From Moorella humiferrea (GTDB taxonomy: Bacteria > Bacillota > DSM-521 > Neomoorellales > Neomoorellaceae): a DNA stretch of 64,000 bases. This document shows, in pieces, positions 25,171-33,222 of this stretch (position 1 is the stretch's first letter; the number at the start of each line of letters is the position of its first letter). Both the position numbers and the translations under genes were made by a program. Location: NCBI RefSeq assembly GCF_039233145.1, contig NZ_CP136419.1, forward strand, positions 656,001-720,000, in the 5' to 3' direction. The notes below the pieces were generated by a model, which saw only the letters and a list, made by a program, of their open reading frames with translations, did no database searches and was not told where the DNA came from.

Positions 25171-25908
25171 ATGTTTAAGAAGAAGACGGGTGTATTATTA
25201 ACAGTGTTATCAATAGTTTTGATTGGGATATTTAGCATAAATGCTATTAACAGTGTAACCTATGCCCAGGGACAAAAAACAATAGAGGAATTTTTTCAAC
25301 CTATAGGTGAATTTATCCAAAGCAACCCTGATTTACTTAGAGATTTAAATAAAACCTTAGAGACGGCAGAAGTATCTCCTGATGAAACTGTTGCATGGGT
25401 AAATGAGCTACCTATTACAATAGGAGAATTAGAATTCAGAAGAGGCTTAAATCAAAAAGCTAATAAACGTTACCAAAGCTATACAGAAGTATTTAATGTT
25501 TTAGTTGAGGAAAAAATAGTTTTCGATTATGCCATTAAAAACAAGCTATTACCGACTGAAGATGAGGTAAAAAGGTTTATTGCTGAGGAACAAAATCAAT
25601 ATGCCACGAATGACGAGTATAAAACGTTAGTAGACAATTTGTGTAAAGCCGCCAACATGTCTCTTGAGGATTACTGGAACACTTATGAATGGTATAATGC
25701 CTTTCGATTATTAACCTTCAGCAAGTCCTTTGCGAATGCAACCAAGGACATAGTTTTTGAGGCAGCAAAGCAACATGAAGAAGAAAAAGCTAAAAAGGAA
25801 CTGTGGCTTAATATGAAAACCAAATTAAAATATGAGGCTAAAGTGAAAATAAATGAGAAATTTAAAGAGTTCAACTTTGTATTGGACAAATCAAAGTTAT
25901 ATTTATAA
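25171..25908 (+). CDS. Secreted SurA-N-like protein (agr cargo C1)
   Basis: This 245-residue exported protein has a signal peptide (core VLLTVLSIVLIGIFSI, cleavage near TYAQ|GQ). VAWVNELPITIGELEFRRG is the typical opening of a SurA/PrsA N-terminal domain and the rest is helical with a lysine-rich tail. There is no parvulin domain. It shares the domain type but little identity with cargo A2. Here it comes first in the operon, and the partner secreted gene second, the reverse of cassette A. The ribosome site is GGGGGG. Confidence 0.75.
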   Translation: MFKKKTGVLLTVLSIVLIGIFSINAINSVTYAQGQKTIEEFFQPIGEFIQSNPDLLRDLNKTLETAEVSPDETVAWVNELPITIGELEFRRGLNQKANKRYQSYTEVFNVLVEEKIVFDYAIKNKLLPTEDEVKRFIAEEQNQYATNDEYKTLVDNLCKAANMSLEDYWNTYEWYNAFRLLTFSKSFANATKDIVFEAAKQHEEEKAKKELWLNMKTKLKYEAKVKINEKFKEFNFVLDKSKLYL

Positions 25909-25925
25909 GCTAGGGGGTTATCTAG

Positions 25926-26486
25926 ATGATAAATTACAGGAAGCTATTGCTAATTTTAGTCTTTCTCATTCTTATTATTGTTAGTGTTATACCTTTTGCC
26001 TACGCAAGTACACTTATTACTACAGGCAATAATTTTTCTCATAGTTCATGGAGCCCTGATTGGGGAATCAAAAATTTTAACTACAGTTTTTCATATGCAG
26101 GTGATGCTTTCAGTGGATATGAAGCGGGCAGTTACTATGAAGCAGTAGAAAATCATGATTTCTATGCTTACAAAACCCCTAGTCAGATAATATGGCCTCC
26201 TGAGGTGGGTAATGGGTCATGTTCAATTTATAGAGTTGAAATGGTTGATAGTAGCAATAATGTGGACGATTACTTAACTTCAAGCGCTTTTCAAAATGGA
26301 AATATAAGAGGGTATATATTGCCTGGTGGGACATATTTTTATTTCGTTAAGAAAAGCACATACTGGCTACAAGTTTTTGCAAGTGATGAATACTATGTAA
26401 AAGCCAAAGCGATATTTGAATTAGATAGCGATCAGTGGTATCCTAGTGGGCCTTGGATTGACTCTTCTTCTACAAGCACTTTCTAA
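25926..26486 (+). CDS. Secreted protein of unknown function (agr cargo C2)
   Basis: This 186-residue exported protein has a strong signal peptide (LLLILVFLILIIVSVI, cleavage near YAS|TL). The mature region is rich in Ser, Tyr, Gly and Trp and looks all-beta, ending in a Ser/Thr tail. No family was recognised. It lies 17 bp after cargo C1. It differs in sequence from cargo A1 and B but has the same composition and genetic position. Confidence 0.7.
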   Translation: MINYRKLLLILVFLILIIVSVIPFAYASTLITTGNNFSHSSWSPDWGIKNFNYSFSYAGDAFSGYEAGSYYEAVENHDFYAYKTPSQIIWPPEVGNGSCSIYRVEMVDSSNNVDDYLTSSAFQNGNIRGYILPGGTYFYFVKKSTYWLQVFASDEYYVKAKAIFELDSDQWYPSGPWIDSSSTSTF

Positions 26487-26589
26487 GAAGATTCTATATA
26501 CTCTGTTTAGGTTGAGGAAAGTCTTGGATACTTCTGTACTAACAGTATTAGTCGAAGCGAGACTTCTTGGTCTTTAAGGCTACTGCGTT
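26487..26589. other. Cargo C trailer
   Basis: No gene seen. The segment leads into the IS21-type end sequences. Confidence 0.4.
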
Positions 26590-26665
26590 TGTCAATACAA
26601 AAGTGATCCACTATGACAAAGTAAATCTGATCCATTTATGCTAAAGTAAAAGTGATCCACCCTAT
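26590..26665. mobile_element. IS21-type terminal repeat cluster
   Basis: The motif AAAGTGATCCAC or a close variant occurs three times within 76 bp (first after TGTCAATAC, last before CCTATGTG). Multiple short end repeats of this form are typical of IS21-family termini. Confidence 0.6.
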
Positions 26666-26746
26666 GTGAAAACGTTGAGGATGAAGGGATGCTGCCTAAC
26701 CCTTCCCCAGAGAAGGGTTAGGCAGTGCGACCGACGAACAGCCTTT

Positions 26747-26975
26747 CTAGCCAGCTCTGGCTTTTTGGCGCTGCTTCAGGCGATAGGATTCAGCGTTCAT
26801 GTTCAAGATGTGGGATTTAAAGGTAACCCGGTCTACCAGGGCTGCCGCCAACATACGGTCGCCGAAAATTTCTTCCCATTTGGAGAAGTCCAGGTTGGTG
26901 TTAATAATTACACTGCCGCGCTCACTCCTTTCGGAAATAACTTGAAAGAGGAATTCAGCAAGAGGAACTGCGTTC
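26747..26975 (-). pseudogene. IstB (IS21 helper ATPase) C-terminal fragment
   Basis: The minus strand encodes LAEFLFQVISERSERGSVII, then NLDFSKWEEIFGDRMLAAAL and the tail ending QRQKARAG. This is the C-terminal third of an IstB-type AAA+ protein. Walker A and B regions and all of istA are absent. It adjoins the IS21-type end repeats and the broken protease gene. Confidence 0.8.
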
Positions 26976-27047
26976 GGGAAAATACCTTCCCAGTCCCAAA
27001 GGAACTACCAAGGATATTTCAATCCAGGGCGGTTCAGGGAAGCGCTT

Positions 27048-27353
27048 GTGTTAGACTTAGTACCCCAGGAAACGAATTATTATTGCGGTCCCGCTACTGT
27101 ATATATGATGCTAGATTACCTTGGTGTCACCAATGGTCCTGAAGACCAACCTTTAACTCAGAGTAACCTGGCAAAGTATATGGGAACAAACACACAGGGT
27201 ACAGATTTCAACAAGATTCCAGTATGCTTAAATGATTGGTGGGGACGACAATGGTATGTAAATAAATGGGCTCCAACTGCCCAGCAAGTTCATGATTATA
27301 CGAAACTGAATGTTGATTTAAATTACCCTGTGAATTATGATGCCCACACATAG
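27048..27353 (+). pseudogene. C39-like papain-fold peptidase fragment
   Basis: VPQETNYYCGPATVYMML is the active-site Cys segment of the Peptidase_C39_2 family, followed by LTQSNLAKYMGT and TAQQVHDYTKLNV. The frame stops at NYDAHT, just before the stretch that normally holds the catalytic His and Asn/Asp. The frame is open upstream to ~27000 without a signal peptide and abuts the IS21 remnant. Both ends are therefore probably lost. It may be the relic of another exported cargo protein. Confidence 0.65.
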
Positions 27354-27385
27354 AGCCCCGGAATAAAGAAGGGGGGCTCTTTTCT
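27352..27385 (+). terminator. Terminator after the C39-like fragment
   Basis: GAGCCCC pairs with GGGGGCTC across an 11-13 nt loop and is followed by TTTTC. Confidence 0.7.
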
Positions 27386-27407
27386 GTCTTGCCAGCCGCA
27401 AACCTCA

Positions 27408-27533
27408 CTTTCAGGAACACCAGAGATGCGGCAGGATTTTCTAGCAGCCGTTTAAAGTCTGGATAGCAAGAACAAGGAAAAATAAACAGAAAACAGCCCC
27501 TGGAATCACAGGGAGCTCGAACTAACTTCCCGG
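27408..27533. repeat. Direct repeat (partner 16514-16640)
   Basis: Identical segment that precedes, and includes the terminator of, the leftward repeat gene in both places. Confidence 0.85.
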
Positions 27534-28153
27534 CGAAGGATTATAATATCGCCACCGCGGTCGATGAGCCGGGCAGGGACGGTGCTACCGCCCGGCTCAA
27601 CCACCAGGTAGCAGTTATCTTTAGTGCGGCGGGTGGAAATGCGGGCGGAAAGCTCGCAGAAGGTTTCCCGGTGGCGCTCCAGGGCCCTTTCCCCTTCCGC
27701 CAGGCGCAGGGCAAGGGTATCCATATTGAGGAGGCAAGGCAGGACCTGGTTGCCGGCAAGAAGCAGGCGTGTACGGTAATACCCTTCCCGGTATGCCTCA
27801 AAACTCTTCACCTTACCGCCGACCACATAGCCCGTACCGCCCTCATCCCTGCTGCGGGGCCGGCGCAGGCGCAAGGGCACTAGGACCAACTCCGGCCCCA
27901 GGACAATGGGGGCCAGGTGGCTGCGGCCTTCCCGGGACCAGGCGGTATTATCCTGCCGCCAGGAGACCCCCAGGTGGGCGGCCAGGGCCTTGAGGACGGT
28001 TTTCGTCCGGCGGCGGTCGAGGATTTTTTGCCCGTCATCCAGCCAGACCTCGGTGTAGTTACCGCAGTCGTCGCCCGTGCCGTAGACCGGCACCAGGCAG
28101 TTAAGATTTTGCCACAAACCTTTCTGTATCCAGCTGACTGCCAAATATACCAC
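27506..28153 (-). CDS. Unknown protein family, copy 3 (weak ComK resemblance)
   Basis: This 215-residue paralogue is the most diverged of the three. It keeps YGTGDDCGNYTEVWLDDG, KILDRRRTKTVLKALAAHLG and DEGGTGYVVGGKV. The region before the C-terminus (HRETFCELSARISTRRTKDN) is its own. It is the last gene of a leftward operon with DUF1659, DUF2922, a zinc-knuckle protein and YvrJ, so this is likely the parental locus of copies 1 and 2. Function unknown. The start follows a GGAGGTGG site. Confidence 0.65.
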   Translation of the reverse strand: MVYLAVSWIQKGLWQNLNCLVPVYGTGDDCGNYTEVWLDDGQKILDRRRTKTVLKALAAHLGVSWRQDNTAWSREGRSHLAPIVLGPELVLVPLRLRRPRSRDEGGTGYVVGGKVKSFEAYREGYYRTRLLLAGNQVLPCLLNMDTLALRLAEGERALERHRETFCELSARISTRRTKDNCYLVVEPGGSTVPARLIDRGGDIIILRREVSSSSL

Positions 28154-28285
28154 CTCCTGACCGGGTTTTATTATAACCGAACAAAACTTCGCTTATCAAG
28201 ATGGGCTAAATCACGAATCGTCATAAGGACAGGGGCCGGCCTGCGGCCTCCGGCAGGGTATTCAGATTACTGCCCGGCTGCGGCT

Positions 28286-28435
28286 TTAGCCCGGCGCGGC
28301 CCTGTTTAAGGTTTGCACCAGGGCCTGGATGGCCGCCGTGAGATCATCGAGTTTTTTCTCGACGCGGACCAGCAAATAAAAGGCCACAACCATGGGGAAG
28401 CCGTAATTGCCGATCTGTACCCACAAATTTTCCAT
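28286..28435 (-). CDS. YvrJ family protein
   Basis: This is a 49-residue protein (MENLWVQIGNYGFPMVVAFY, then the LLVRVEKKLDDL segment) with one membrane helix and an amphipathic C-terminal helix, typical of YvrJ. GGGGAGGAAGG precedes the ATG, which lies one base after the upstream gene's stop. It is too short for most gene callers. Its C-terminal half occurs as relics at 11296 and 17336. Confidence 0.85.
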   Translation of the reverse strand: MENLWVQIGNYGFPMVVAFYLLVRVEKKLDDLTAAIQALVQTLNRAAPG

Positions 28436-28436
28436 A

Positions 28437-28667
28437 TTAGCCTTCCTCCCCCTCACCGGTAAAGTTCCACTGTTTGACCACCCTTTCCCGGTCCCGACTG
28501 GTCAGCTCTTCCCAGGCGGCCGCGCACTCGCCGCAGAGGATGAGGTCGCCTATGAGGGAGGCGTCATCCAGGAGGAGGAGCTTCACTTCCAGGGTCTGCT
28601 GGCGGTCACAGCAGTCGCAGCGGCCCCGCCGGGGTCGGGCGAAGTAGCTGAAGTGCACCTTGAGCAT
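28437..28667 (-). CDS. Small cysteine-rich (zinc-knuckle) protein
   Basis: This 76-residue protein has GRCDCCDRQQ and, about 30 residues later, LCGECAAAWEEL, two CxxC pairs that could bind one zinc ion. The C-terminal part is acidic. The start at 28667 is preferred over upstream ATG codons because GGAAGGGAGAT precedes it. It lies between DUF2922 and yvrJ in the same operon. No function is known. Confidence 0.65.
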   Translation of the reverse strand: MLKVHFSYFARPRRGRCDCCDRQQTLEVKLLLLDDASLIGDLILCGECAAAWEELTSRDRERVVKQWNFTGEGEEG

Positions 28668-28785
28668 ACATGGATCTCCCTTCCGCGTAATAAATCGGCA
28701 CCGGGCGGCGCTGCCGGCGCAGGTCCCGAAGCCTGTCTTAAACCGCATCCGCGGCCGCCGCCCGGTTCAACAAGGCTACAGAACA

Positions 28786-29007
28786 TTAAGCAGCGATGAT
28801 GTCGGTTACCTCCCTGGTGACGATGCGGGCGCCGACGATGGCCACCAGATCACCGCCGGGCGAGGTAAAGATGTTTTTGGCCAGAATAAGCTCCATGGCG
28901 GCCCGGACTTCGGCCTCAGTCAGGTTTTCCCGGGGGTCGATGACCGCCAGGGTGGAGCGGTTGCCGGCGGCGTTCTGGAAAATCAGCTCCAGCCTTTTGG
29001 TGATCAC
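28786..29007 (-). CDS. DUF2922 domain protein
   Basis: This 73-residue protein matches the DUF2922 pattern: an N-terminal strand KRLELIFQNAAGNRSTLAV, the motif DPRENLTEAEVRAAM, and a C-terminal segment GARIVTREVTDII. These small Firmicutes proteins nearly always follow a DUF1659 gene, as here. Molecular role unknown. GGGAGGTGAAAC precedes the start. Confidence 0.88.
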   Translation of the reverse strand: MITKRLELIFQNAAGNRSTLAVIDPRENLTEAEVRAAMELILAKNIFTSPGGDLVAIVGARIVTREVTDIIAA

Positions 29008-29100
29008 GACGTTTCACCTCCCTTCCACCGCGGCGGGGCGGGTGCGCCCCAAAAGGGGCGCCGGCCCGGCCCAAGTTAAACCGCGAGCTTAATCAGCACC

Positions 29101-29328
29101 TTAAGAGCTGGCACTTAGGTCGTTCTCATTGACGCGGCTAACGGCAATCACGGGGTGGACCTGTAGGCCGCCCAGGGCCTGGGCCACGTCGAAAACGTCC
29201 TGATCTGCCGCCCCGGGCTTGACGCGGCTGTAAGAGCGCGTCCGGTACACGGGCTGCCCGTTGGCGTCGGTCCCCACCTGCACCTGGAAGCGCAGGGTAG
29301 AGGCCAGGGGTGTGCTGACTACCGGCAT
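29101..29328 (-). CDS. DUF1659 domain protein
   Basis: This 75-residue protein starts MPVVSTPLASTLRFQVQVG and contains GQPVYRTRSYSRVKPGA and VFDVAQALGGLQ, as in the DUF1659 family. The ATG at 29328 has GGGAGGTGAAAC upstream; the in-frame ATG at 29349 is less likely. It is the first gene of a leftward operon of five small genes. Function unknown. Confidence 0.88.
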   Translation of the reverse strand: MPVVSTPLASTLRFQVQVGTDANGQPVYRTRSYSRVKPGAADQDVFDVAQALGGLQVHPVIAVSRVNENDLSASS

Positions 29329-29349
29329 TTGTTTCACCTCCCTTCGCAC

Positions 29350-29647
29350 AGCTAAAGCATAGCATGGACGGCGCTAAAAACGAACTATTGTTTGGAGCGA
29401 ATTACGAAAGGAAGGCAGCCGTAAATTCCCATCCTGCAGGCAAAAGAGAACGGAAGTTCGTCAAATACGAAAGGAAGAAGAACGTATTCGTCGGTGGACC
29501 TAGAAAAAACCTGGAAGAAAGCAGGAAAATTGCCATCCGTGTAGAATAAAAGGGAAGTGGACAGAAAGACCTTTAAGGGAAACTGGGAAAATAAACGGCA
29601 CTCTTGTTGCCAATAAATAACAACGGCCACAAATAAAGACCCGCCGG
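29350..29647. other. Divergent spacer between the DUF1659 operon and the polysaccharide cluster
   Basis: A frame of 61 codons exists at 29364 but has unnatural composition and no ribosome site. The motif TACGAAAGGAAG occurs twice (about 29402 and 29467). No reliable gene is seen. Confidence 0.5.
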
Positions 29648-29764
29648 GCAAAGGTTGCCGTGGTGGGCTTAGGCTATGTGGGCCTTCCCCTGGCCGTGGA
29701 GAAAGTAAGGTTAGGCTTAAAAATTCTGGGCGGAACGCTAATTAACATTCGAAAGTTCAGGTGA
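29648..29764 (+). pseudogene. UDP-sugar dehydrogenase N-terminal fragment
   Basis: KVAVVGLGYVGLPLAVE is the NAD-binding Rossmann start of UDP-glucose/UDP-ManNAc dehydrogenases. About 20 unrelated codons follow before a stop at the rmlA leader. The remainder of the ~430-residue enzyme is missing. Confidence 0.75.
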
Positions 29765-29772
29765 AATCGACC

Positions 29773-30840
29773 ATGAAAGGCCTCATCCTCTCGGGCGGCA
29801 AGGGCACCCGCCTGCGCCCCCTCACTTATACGACAACTAAACAGCTCATCCCCGTGGCCAACCGGCCCATTTTATTTTTTGTCATCGAGCAGGTCGTCCA
29901 GGCCGGGATTAGCGACATCGGCATCATCATCTCCCCGGAGACAGGGGAGAGCGTGCGCCAGGCGGTGGGCGACGGCAGCCGCTTCGGCGCGCAGGTGACG
30001 TACATACTCCAGGAAAAACCGCTGGGGCTGGCCCACGCGGTGCTTACGGCCCGCGATTTTCTTAAGGACGAGCCCTTCCTCATGTTCCTGGGGGACAACC
30101 TCATCCAGGACGGCGTGACCGGCCTGGTAGAGACCTTCCAGAAAGAAACCGCCGACGCCGCCATCCTGCTGAAGGAAGTCCCCGACCCCAGGGCCTTCGG
30201 CGTCGCCGTCCTGGACGGGGATGGCCGGGTGACCCGCCTCATTGAGAAACCCAAAGAACCGCCCAGCAACCTGGCCCTGGTAGGCATCTACCTTTTCACC
30301 CCGGCCATCCACCGGGCCATTGCCAATATCCGCCCCTCCTGGCGGGGCGAGCTGGAGATCACCGACGCCATCCAGGAGCTCCTCCAGTCCGGCGGCCGGG
30401 TCCTGGCCCGCCGGGTGGAAGGCTGGTGGCTGGATACCGGCAAGAAGGACGACATCCTGGAGGCCAACCGGGCCGTCCTGGACGCCTACGCCCGCACCGC
30501 CATCGAAGGAGAAGTCGACGCCGGGAGCCATATCGCCGGCAGGGTCGCCATCGGCCCCGGCAGCAAGGTAAAGAACACCACCATCCGCGGGCCAGCTGTC
30601 ATCGGCAAAGGCGTGACCCTGGAAGACTGCTTCATCGGCCCCTTCACGGCCATCGGCGACGGCAGCACCCTGACCAGGGTGGGTCTGGAGCACTCCGTGG
30701 TCCTGGAAGGCTGCGTTTTAAGCGACATCCCCCGCATTGAGGACAGCCTCATCGGCCGCAACACCCGCGTCCGCCGCGCCGGCGACGGCCGCCAGGCCCT
30801 GCGCCTCTTCCTTGGGGACGACGCGGAGGTCGCTGTTTAA
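29773..30840 (+). CDS. rmlA: Glucose-1-phosphate thymidylyltransferase (long form)
   Basis: This 355-residue enzyme makes dTDP-glucose from dTTP and glucose-1-phosphate, the first step to dTDP-rhamnose. [20 protein letters not shown] is the nucleotide-binding signature. The C-terminal ~110 residues form hexapeptide repeats of a left-handed beta helix, which identifies the long RmlA type. The ATG at 29773 has AGGTGA seven bases upstream, so the earlier GTG at 29761 is not used. It is the first gene of the rhamnose operon. Confidence 0.94.
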   Translation: MKGLILSGGKGTRLRPLTYTTTKQLIPVANRPILFFVIEQVVQAGISDIGIIISPETGESVRQAVGDGSRFGAQVTYILQEKPLGLAHAVLTARDFLKDEPFLMFLGDNLIQDGVTGLVETFQKETADAAILLKEVPDPRAFGVAVLDGDGRVTRLIEKPKEPPSNLALVGIYLFTPAIHRAIANIRPSWRGELEITDAIQELLQSGGRVLARRVEGWWLDTGKKDDILEANRAVLDAYARTAIEGEVDAGSHIAGRVAIGPGSKVKNTTIRGPAVIGKGVTLEDCFIGPFTAIGDGSTLTRVGLEHSVVLEGCVLSDIPRIEDSLIGRNTRVRRAGDGRQALRLFLGDDAEVAV

Positions 30841-30865
30841 ACCGGAAAGAAAGAAGGATAGAATT

Positions 30866-31327
30866 ATGGAACTTATCGACGGCGTAAAATTGCGGCAACT
30901 GCGCCTTATCCCCGACAGCCGGGGTTACCTCATGGAGATGCTCCGCCGCGACTGGGAAGAATTCATGCAGTTCGGCCAGGCCTACATCACCGCCTGCTAC
31001 CCCGGCGTCATCAAAGCCTGGCACTACCATAAACTGCAGTGGGACCATTTTGTCTGCGTCAGCGGCATGGCCCGGGTGGTCCTCTACGACGACCGGGAAG
31101 GCAGCCCCACCAGGGGGCTGGTCAACGAGTTTCACATCGGCTGCTTAAACCCGGTGCTCTTAAAAATCCCGCCCCTGGTCTACCACGGCTTCACCGCCGA
31201 AGGACCGGAGACGGCTTTAATCGTCAATTTTCCCACCGAGCTCTACAACTACCAGCAGCCGGACGAGTACCGCCGGCCCTACAACGACCCGGCCATCCCC
31301 TACACCTGGGAGGTAAAGCATGGCTAA
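30866..31327 (+). CDS. rmlC: dTDP-4-dehydrorhamnose 3,5-epimerase family protein
   Basis: This 153-residue cupin protein has the RmlC fold motifs: FPDSRG-like LIPDSRGYL at the start, VIKAWHYHKLQWDHF with the catalytic-type His, and VYHGFTAEG. It is shorter than classical RmlC (~180) and closer to the dTDP-sugar isomerase-like subgroup. It lies between rmlA and rmlD, supporting a role in dTDP-rhamnose synthesis. It overlaps rmlD by 8 bp. Confidence 0.85.
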   Translation: MELIDGVKLRQLRLIPDSRGYLMEMLRRDWEEFMQFGQAYITACYPGVIKAWHYHKLQWDHFVCVSGMARVVLYDDREGSPTRGLVNEFHIGCLNPVLLKIPPLVYHGFTAEGPETALIVNFPTELYNYQQPDEYRRPYNDPAIPYTWEVKHG

Positions 31328-32177
31328 ATTCCTCATAACCGGAGCCGGGGGCATGCTGGGTCAGGCCGTAACCCGGGAATTCCAGGGCCGTAACCACACG
31401 GTTACGGCTCTAAGTCATGCCTGGCTGGACATAACCGACCTGGCAGCAGTCAAGCAGGCCCTGGTAGAATACACCCCGGAAGTCATAATAAACTGCGCCG
31501 CCTACACCAAAGTCGACCAGGCCGAGACCGATTACGAAGCGGCCGTACAAGTTAACGCCCTGGGCGTAAGGAATCTCGCCCTGGCCTGCAAAGAGACAGG
31601 TGCCGTGCTGGTCCACATCAGCACCGATTACGTCTTCGACGGGCAAAAAAATGAGCCCTGGAATATCTATGACACGAGGCATCCCATTAACGCCTACGGC
31701 CGCAGCAAGTACCTGGGGGAGCGCTTCCTGGAAACCATAGCGCCCCGTTATTACCTGGTTCGCACCTCCTGGCTCTTCGGCCCCGGCGGCCCGAACTTTG
31801 TCGAAACCATCCTGAAACTGGCCCGGGAAAAGGAAACCCTTACCGTAGTCGACGACCAGTGGGGCTGTCCCACTTATACAATTGACCTGGCCCGCGCCCT
31901 GGCCGGCCTGGTGGCAAGCGGCTGCTACGGCGTGTACCATATCACCAACCAGGGAGCCACCACCTGGTACCGCTTTGCCCGGGAAATCCTGGCCGCGGCA
32001 GGTGTTAAGACCAACATTAAACCCGTTACCACCGCCGCATTCCCGCGCCCGGCCCGGCGCCCGGCTTACTCGGTGCTGGACCCCTTTCCGTTAAAAGAAA
32101 CTATTGGCTACCTCCTGCCACCCTGGCAGGACGCATTGATGCGCTACTTTGCTGAAAGGAGAAACACGGATTGGTAA
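31320..32177 (+). CDS. rmlD: dTDP-4-dehydrorhamnose reductase
   Basis: This 285-residue short-chain dehydrogenase makes the last reduction to dTDP-L-rhamnose. GAGGMLGQAV is the NAD(P)-binding loop, STDYVFDG the family motif, and YGRSKYLGE the catalytic YxxxK. It overlaps both neighbours by 7-8 bp, so the four rml genes are translationally coupled. Confidence 0.94.
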   Translation: MAKFLITGAGGMLGQAVTREFQGRNHTVTALSHAWLDITDLAAVKQALVEYTPEVIINCAAYTKVDQAETDYEAAVQVNALGVRNLALACKETGAVLVHISTDYVFDGQKNEPWNIYDTRHPINAYGRSKYLGERFLETIAPRYYLVRTSWLFGPGGPNFVETILKLAREKETLTVVDDQWGCPTYTIDLARALAGLVASGCYGVYHITNQGATTWYRFAREILAAAGVKTNIKPVTTAAFPRPARRPAYSVLDPFPLKETIGYLLPPWQDALMRYFAERRNTDW

Positions 32178-33193
32178 AGCTGTTAGTCACCGGCGGCGCT
32201 GGCTTTATCGGCTCTAACTTTATCCGGCACATATTAAAAGAGCATCCCGACTGGTACATAGTCAACCTGGACAAGCTCACCTATGCCGGCAACCTGGAAA
32301 ACCTGAAGGACGTAGAGGACAACCCTTGCTATCGCTTTGTCCGTGGGGACATAGCCGACCGGGAGCTGGTCGACCGTCTTTTCCGGGAGGAAAAATTCGA
32401 TCTCGTCGCCAACCTGGCCGCCGAGTCCCATGTGGACCGCAGCATCCTCGACCCGGCGCCCTTTATCGAGACCAACATCAAGGGCACCCAGGTGCTGCTG
32501 GAGGCCGCCCGGCAGCACGGCGTCCGGAAATTCCTCCAGGTATCCACCGATGAGGTCTACGGCTCCCTGCAGCCGGACGACCCGCCCTTCACCGAAGCAA
32601 GCCCCATCCGGCCCAACAGCCCCTACTCGGCCAGCAAAGCGGCGGCAGATCTCTTCTGCCGGGCTTACTTTCGTACCTACGGCGTGCCCGTAGTTATAAC
32701 CCGGTGCTCCAACAACTACGGCCCCTACCAGTTCCCGGAAAAGTTCATACCGGTGTGCATTACCAATGCGCTAGAAGGAAAGCCCATCCCCATGTATGGC
32801 GATGGCTTAAATATCCGGGACTGGATACACGTAGAAGATCACTGCCAGGCCCTGGACCTGGTATTACAGAAGGGCAGGCCGGGTGAGGTTTACAACATAG
32901 GCGCCAGCAACGAGCACACGAATCTAGAGATCGTGAAAACCATTTTAAAGCTCATGGGCAAACCCGAAAGCCTAATCACCTTTGTTAAGGACCGGCCCGG
33001 GCATGATAGGCGTTACGCCATTGACGCAAAGAAAATCCGGCAGGAGCTGGGCTGGGCACCTGCCAGGGACTTTGTCAGCGGCCTTGAGGAACTGATCCAC
33101 TGGTACACTATAAACACATCCTGGTGGGAACGAGTAAAGAGCGGCGAGTACCGGGAATATGCGGAAAAATGGTATGGGTCTTTGGCCAAGTAA
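32171..33193 (+). CDS. rmlB: dTDP-glucose 4,6-dehydratase
   Basis: This 340-residue enzyme converts dTDP-glucose to the 4-keto-6-deoxy sugar. GGAGFIGSNFIRH binds NAD, STDEVYGSL contains the catalytic Thr-Asp-Glu triad and YSASKAAADL the YxxxK pair. The start is a TTG preceded by AAAGGAG. It completes the RmlABCD set in the unusual order A-C-D-B. Confidence 0.95.
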   Translation: MVKLLVTGGAGFIGSNFIRHILKEHPDWYIVNLDKLTYAGNLENLKDVEDNPCYRFVRGDIADRELVDRLFREEKFDLVANLAAESHVDRSILDPAPFIETNIKGTQVLLEAARQHGVRKFLQVSTDEVYGSLQPDDPPFTEASPIRPNSPYSASKAAADLFCRAYFRTYGVPVVITRCSNNYGPYQFPEKFIPVCITNALEGKPIPMYGDGLNIRDWIHVEDHCQALDLVLQKGRPGEVYNIGASNEHTNLEIVKTILKLMGKPESLITFVKDRPGHDRRYAIDAKKIRQELGWAPARDFVSGLEELIHWYTINTSWWERVKSGEYREYAEKWYGSLAK

Positions 33194-33222
33194 ACCGAAA
33201 ATAATACTTAGGAGCAACCGCC

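Noticed and set aside
26666-27142. 158-codon rightward frame at the IS21 remnant
   Set aside because: It is antisense to the IstB fragment and then runs out of frame with the peptidase segment.
29872-30693. Leftward 273-codon frame opposite rmlA
   Set aside because: Antisense shadow in GC-rich coding DNA; rmlA is certain.
31410-31940. Leftward frame opposite rmlD
   Set aside because: Antisense shadow without start signal or family.
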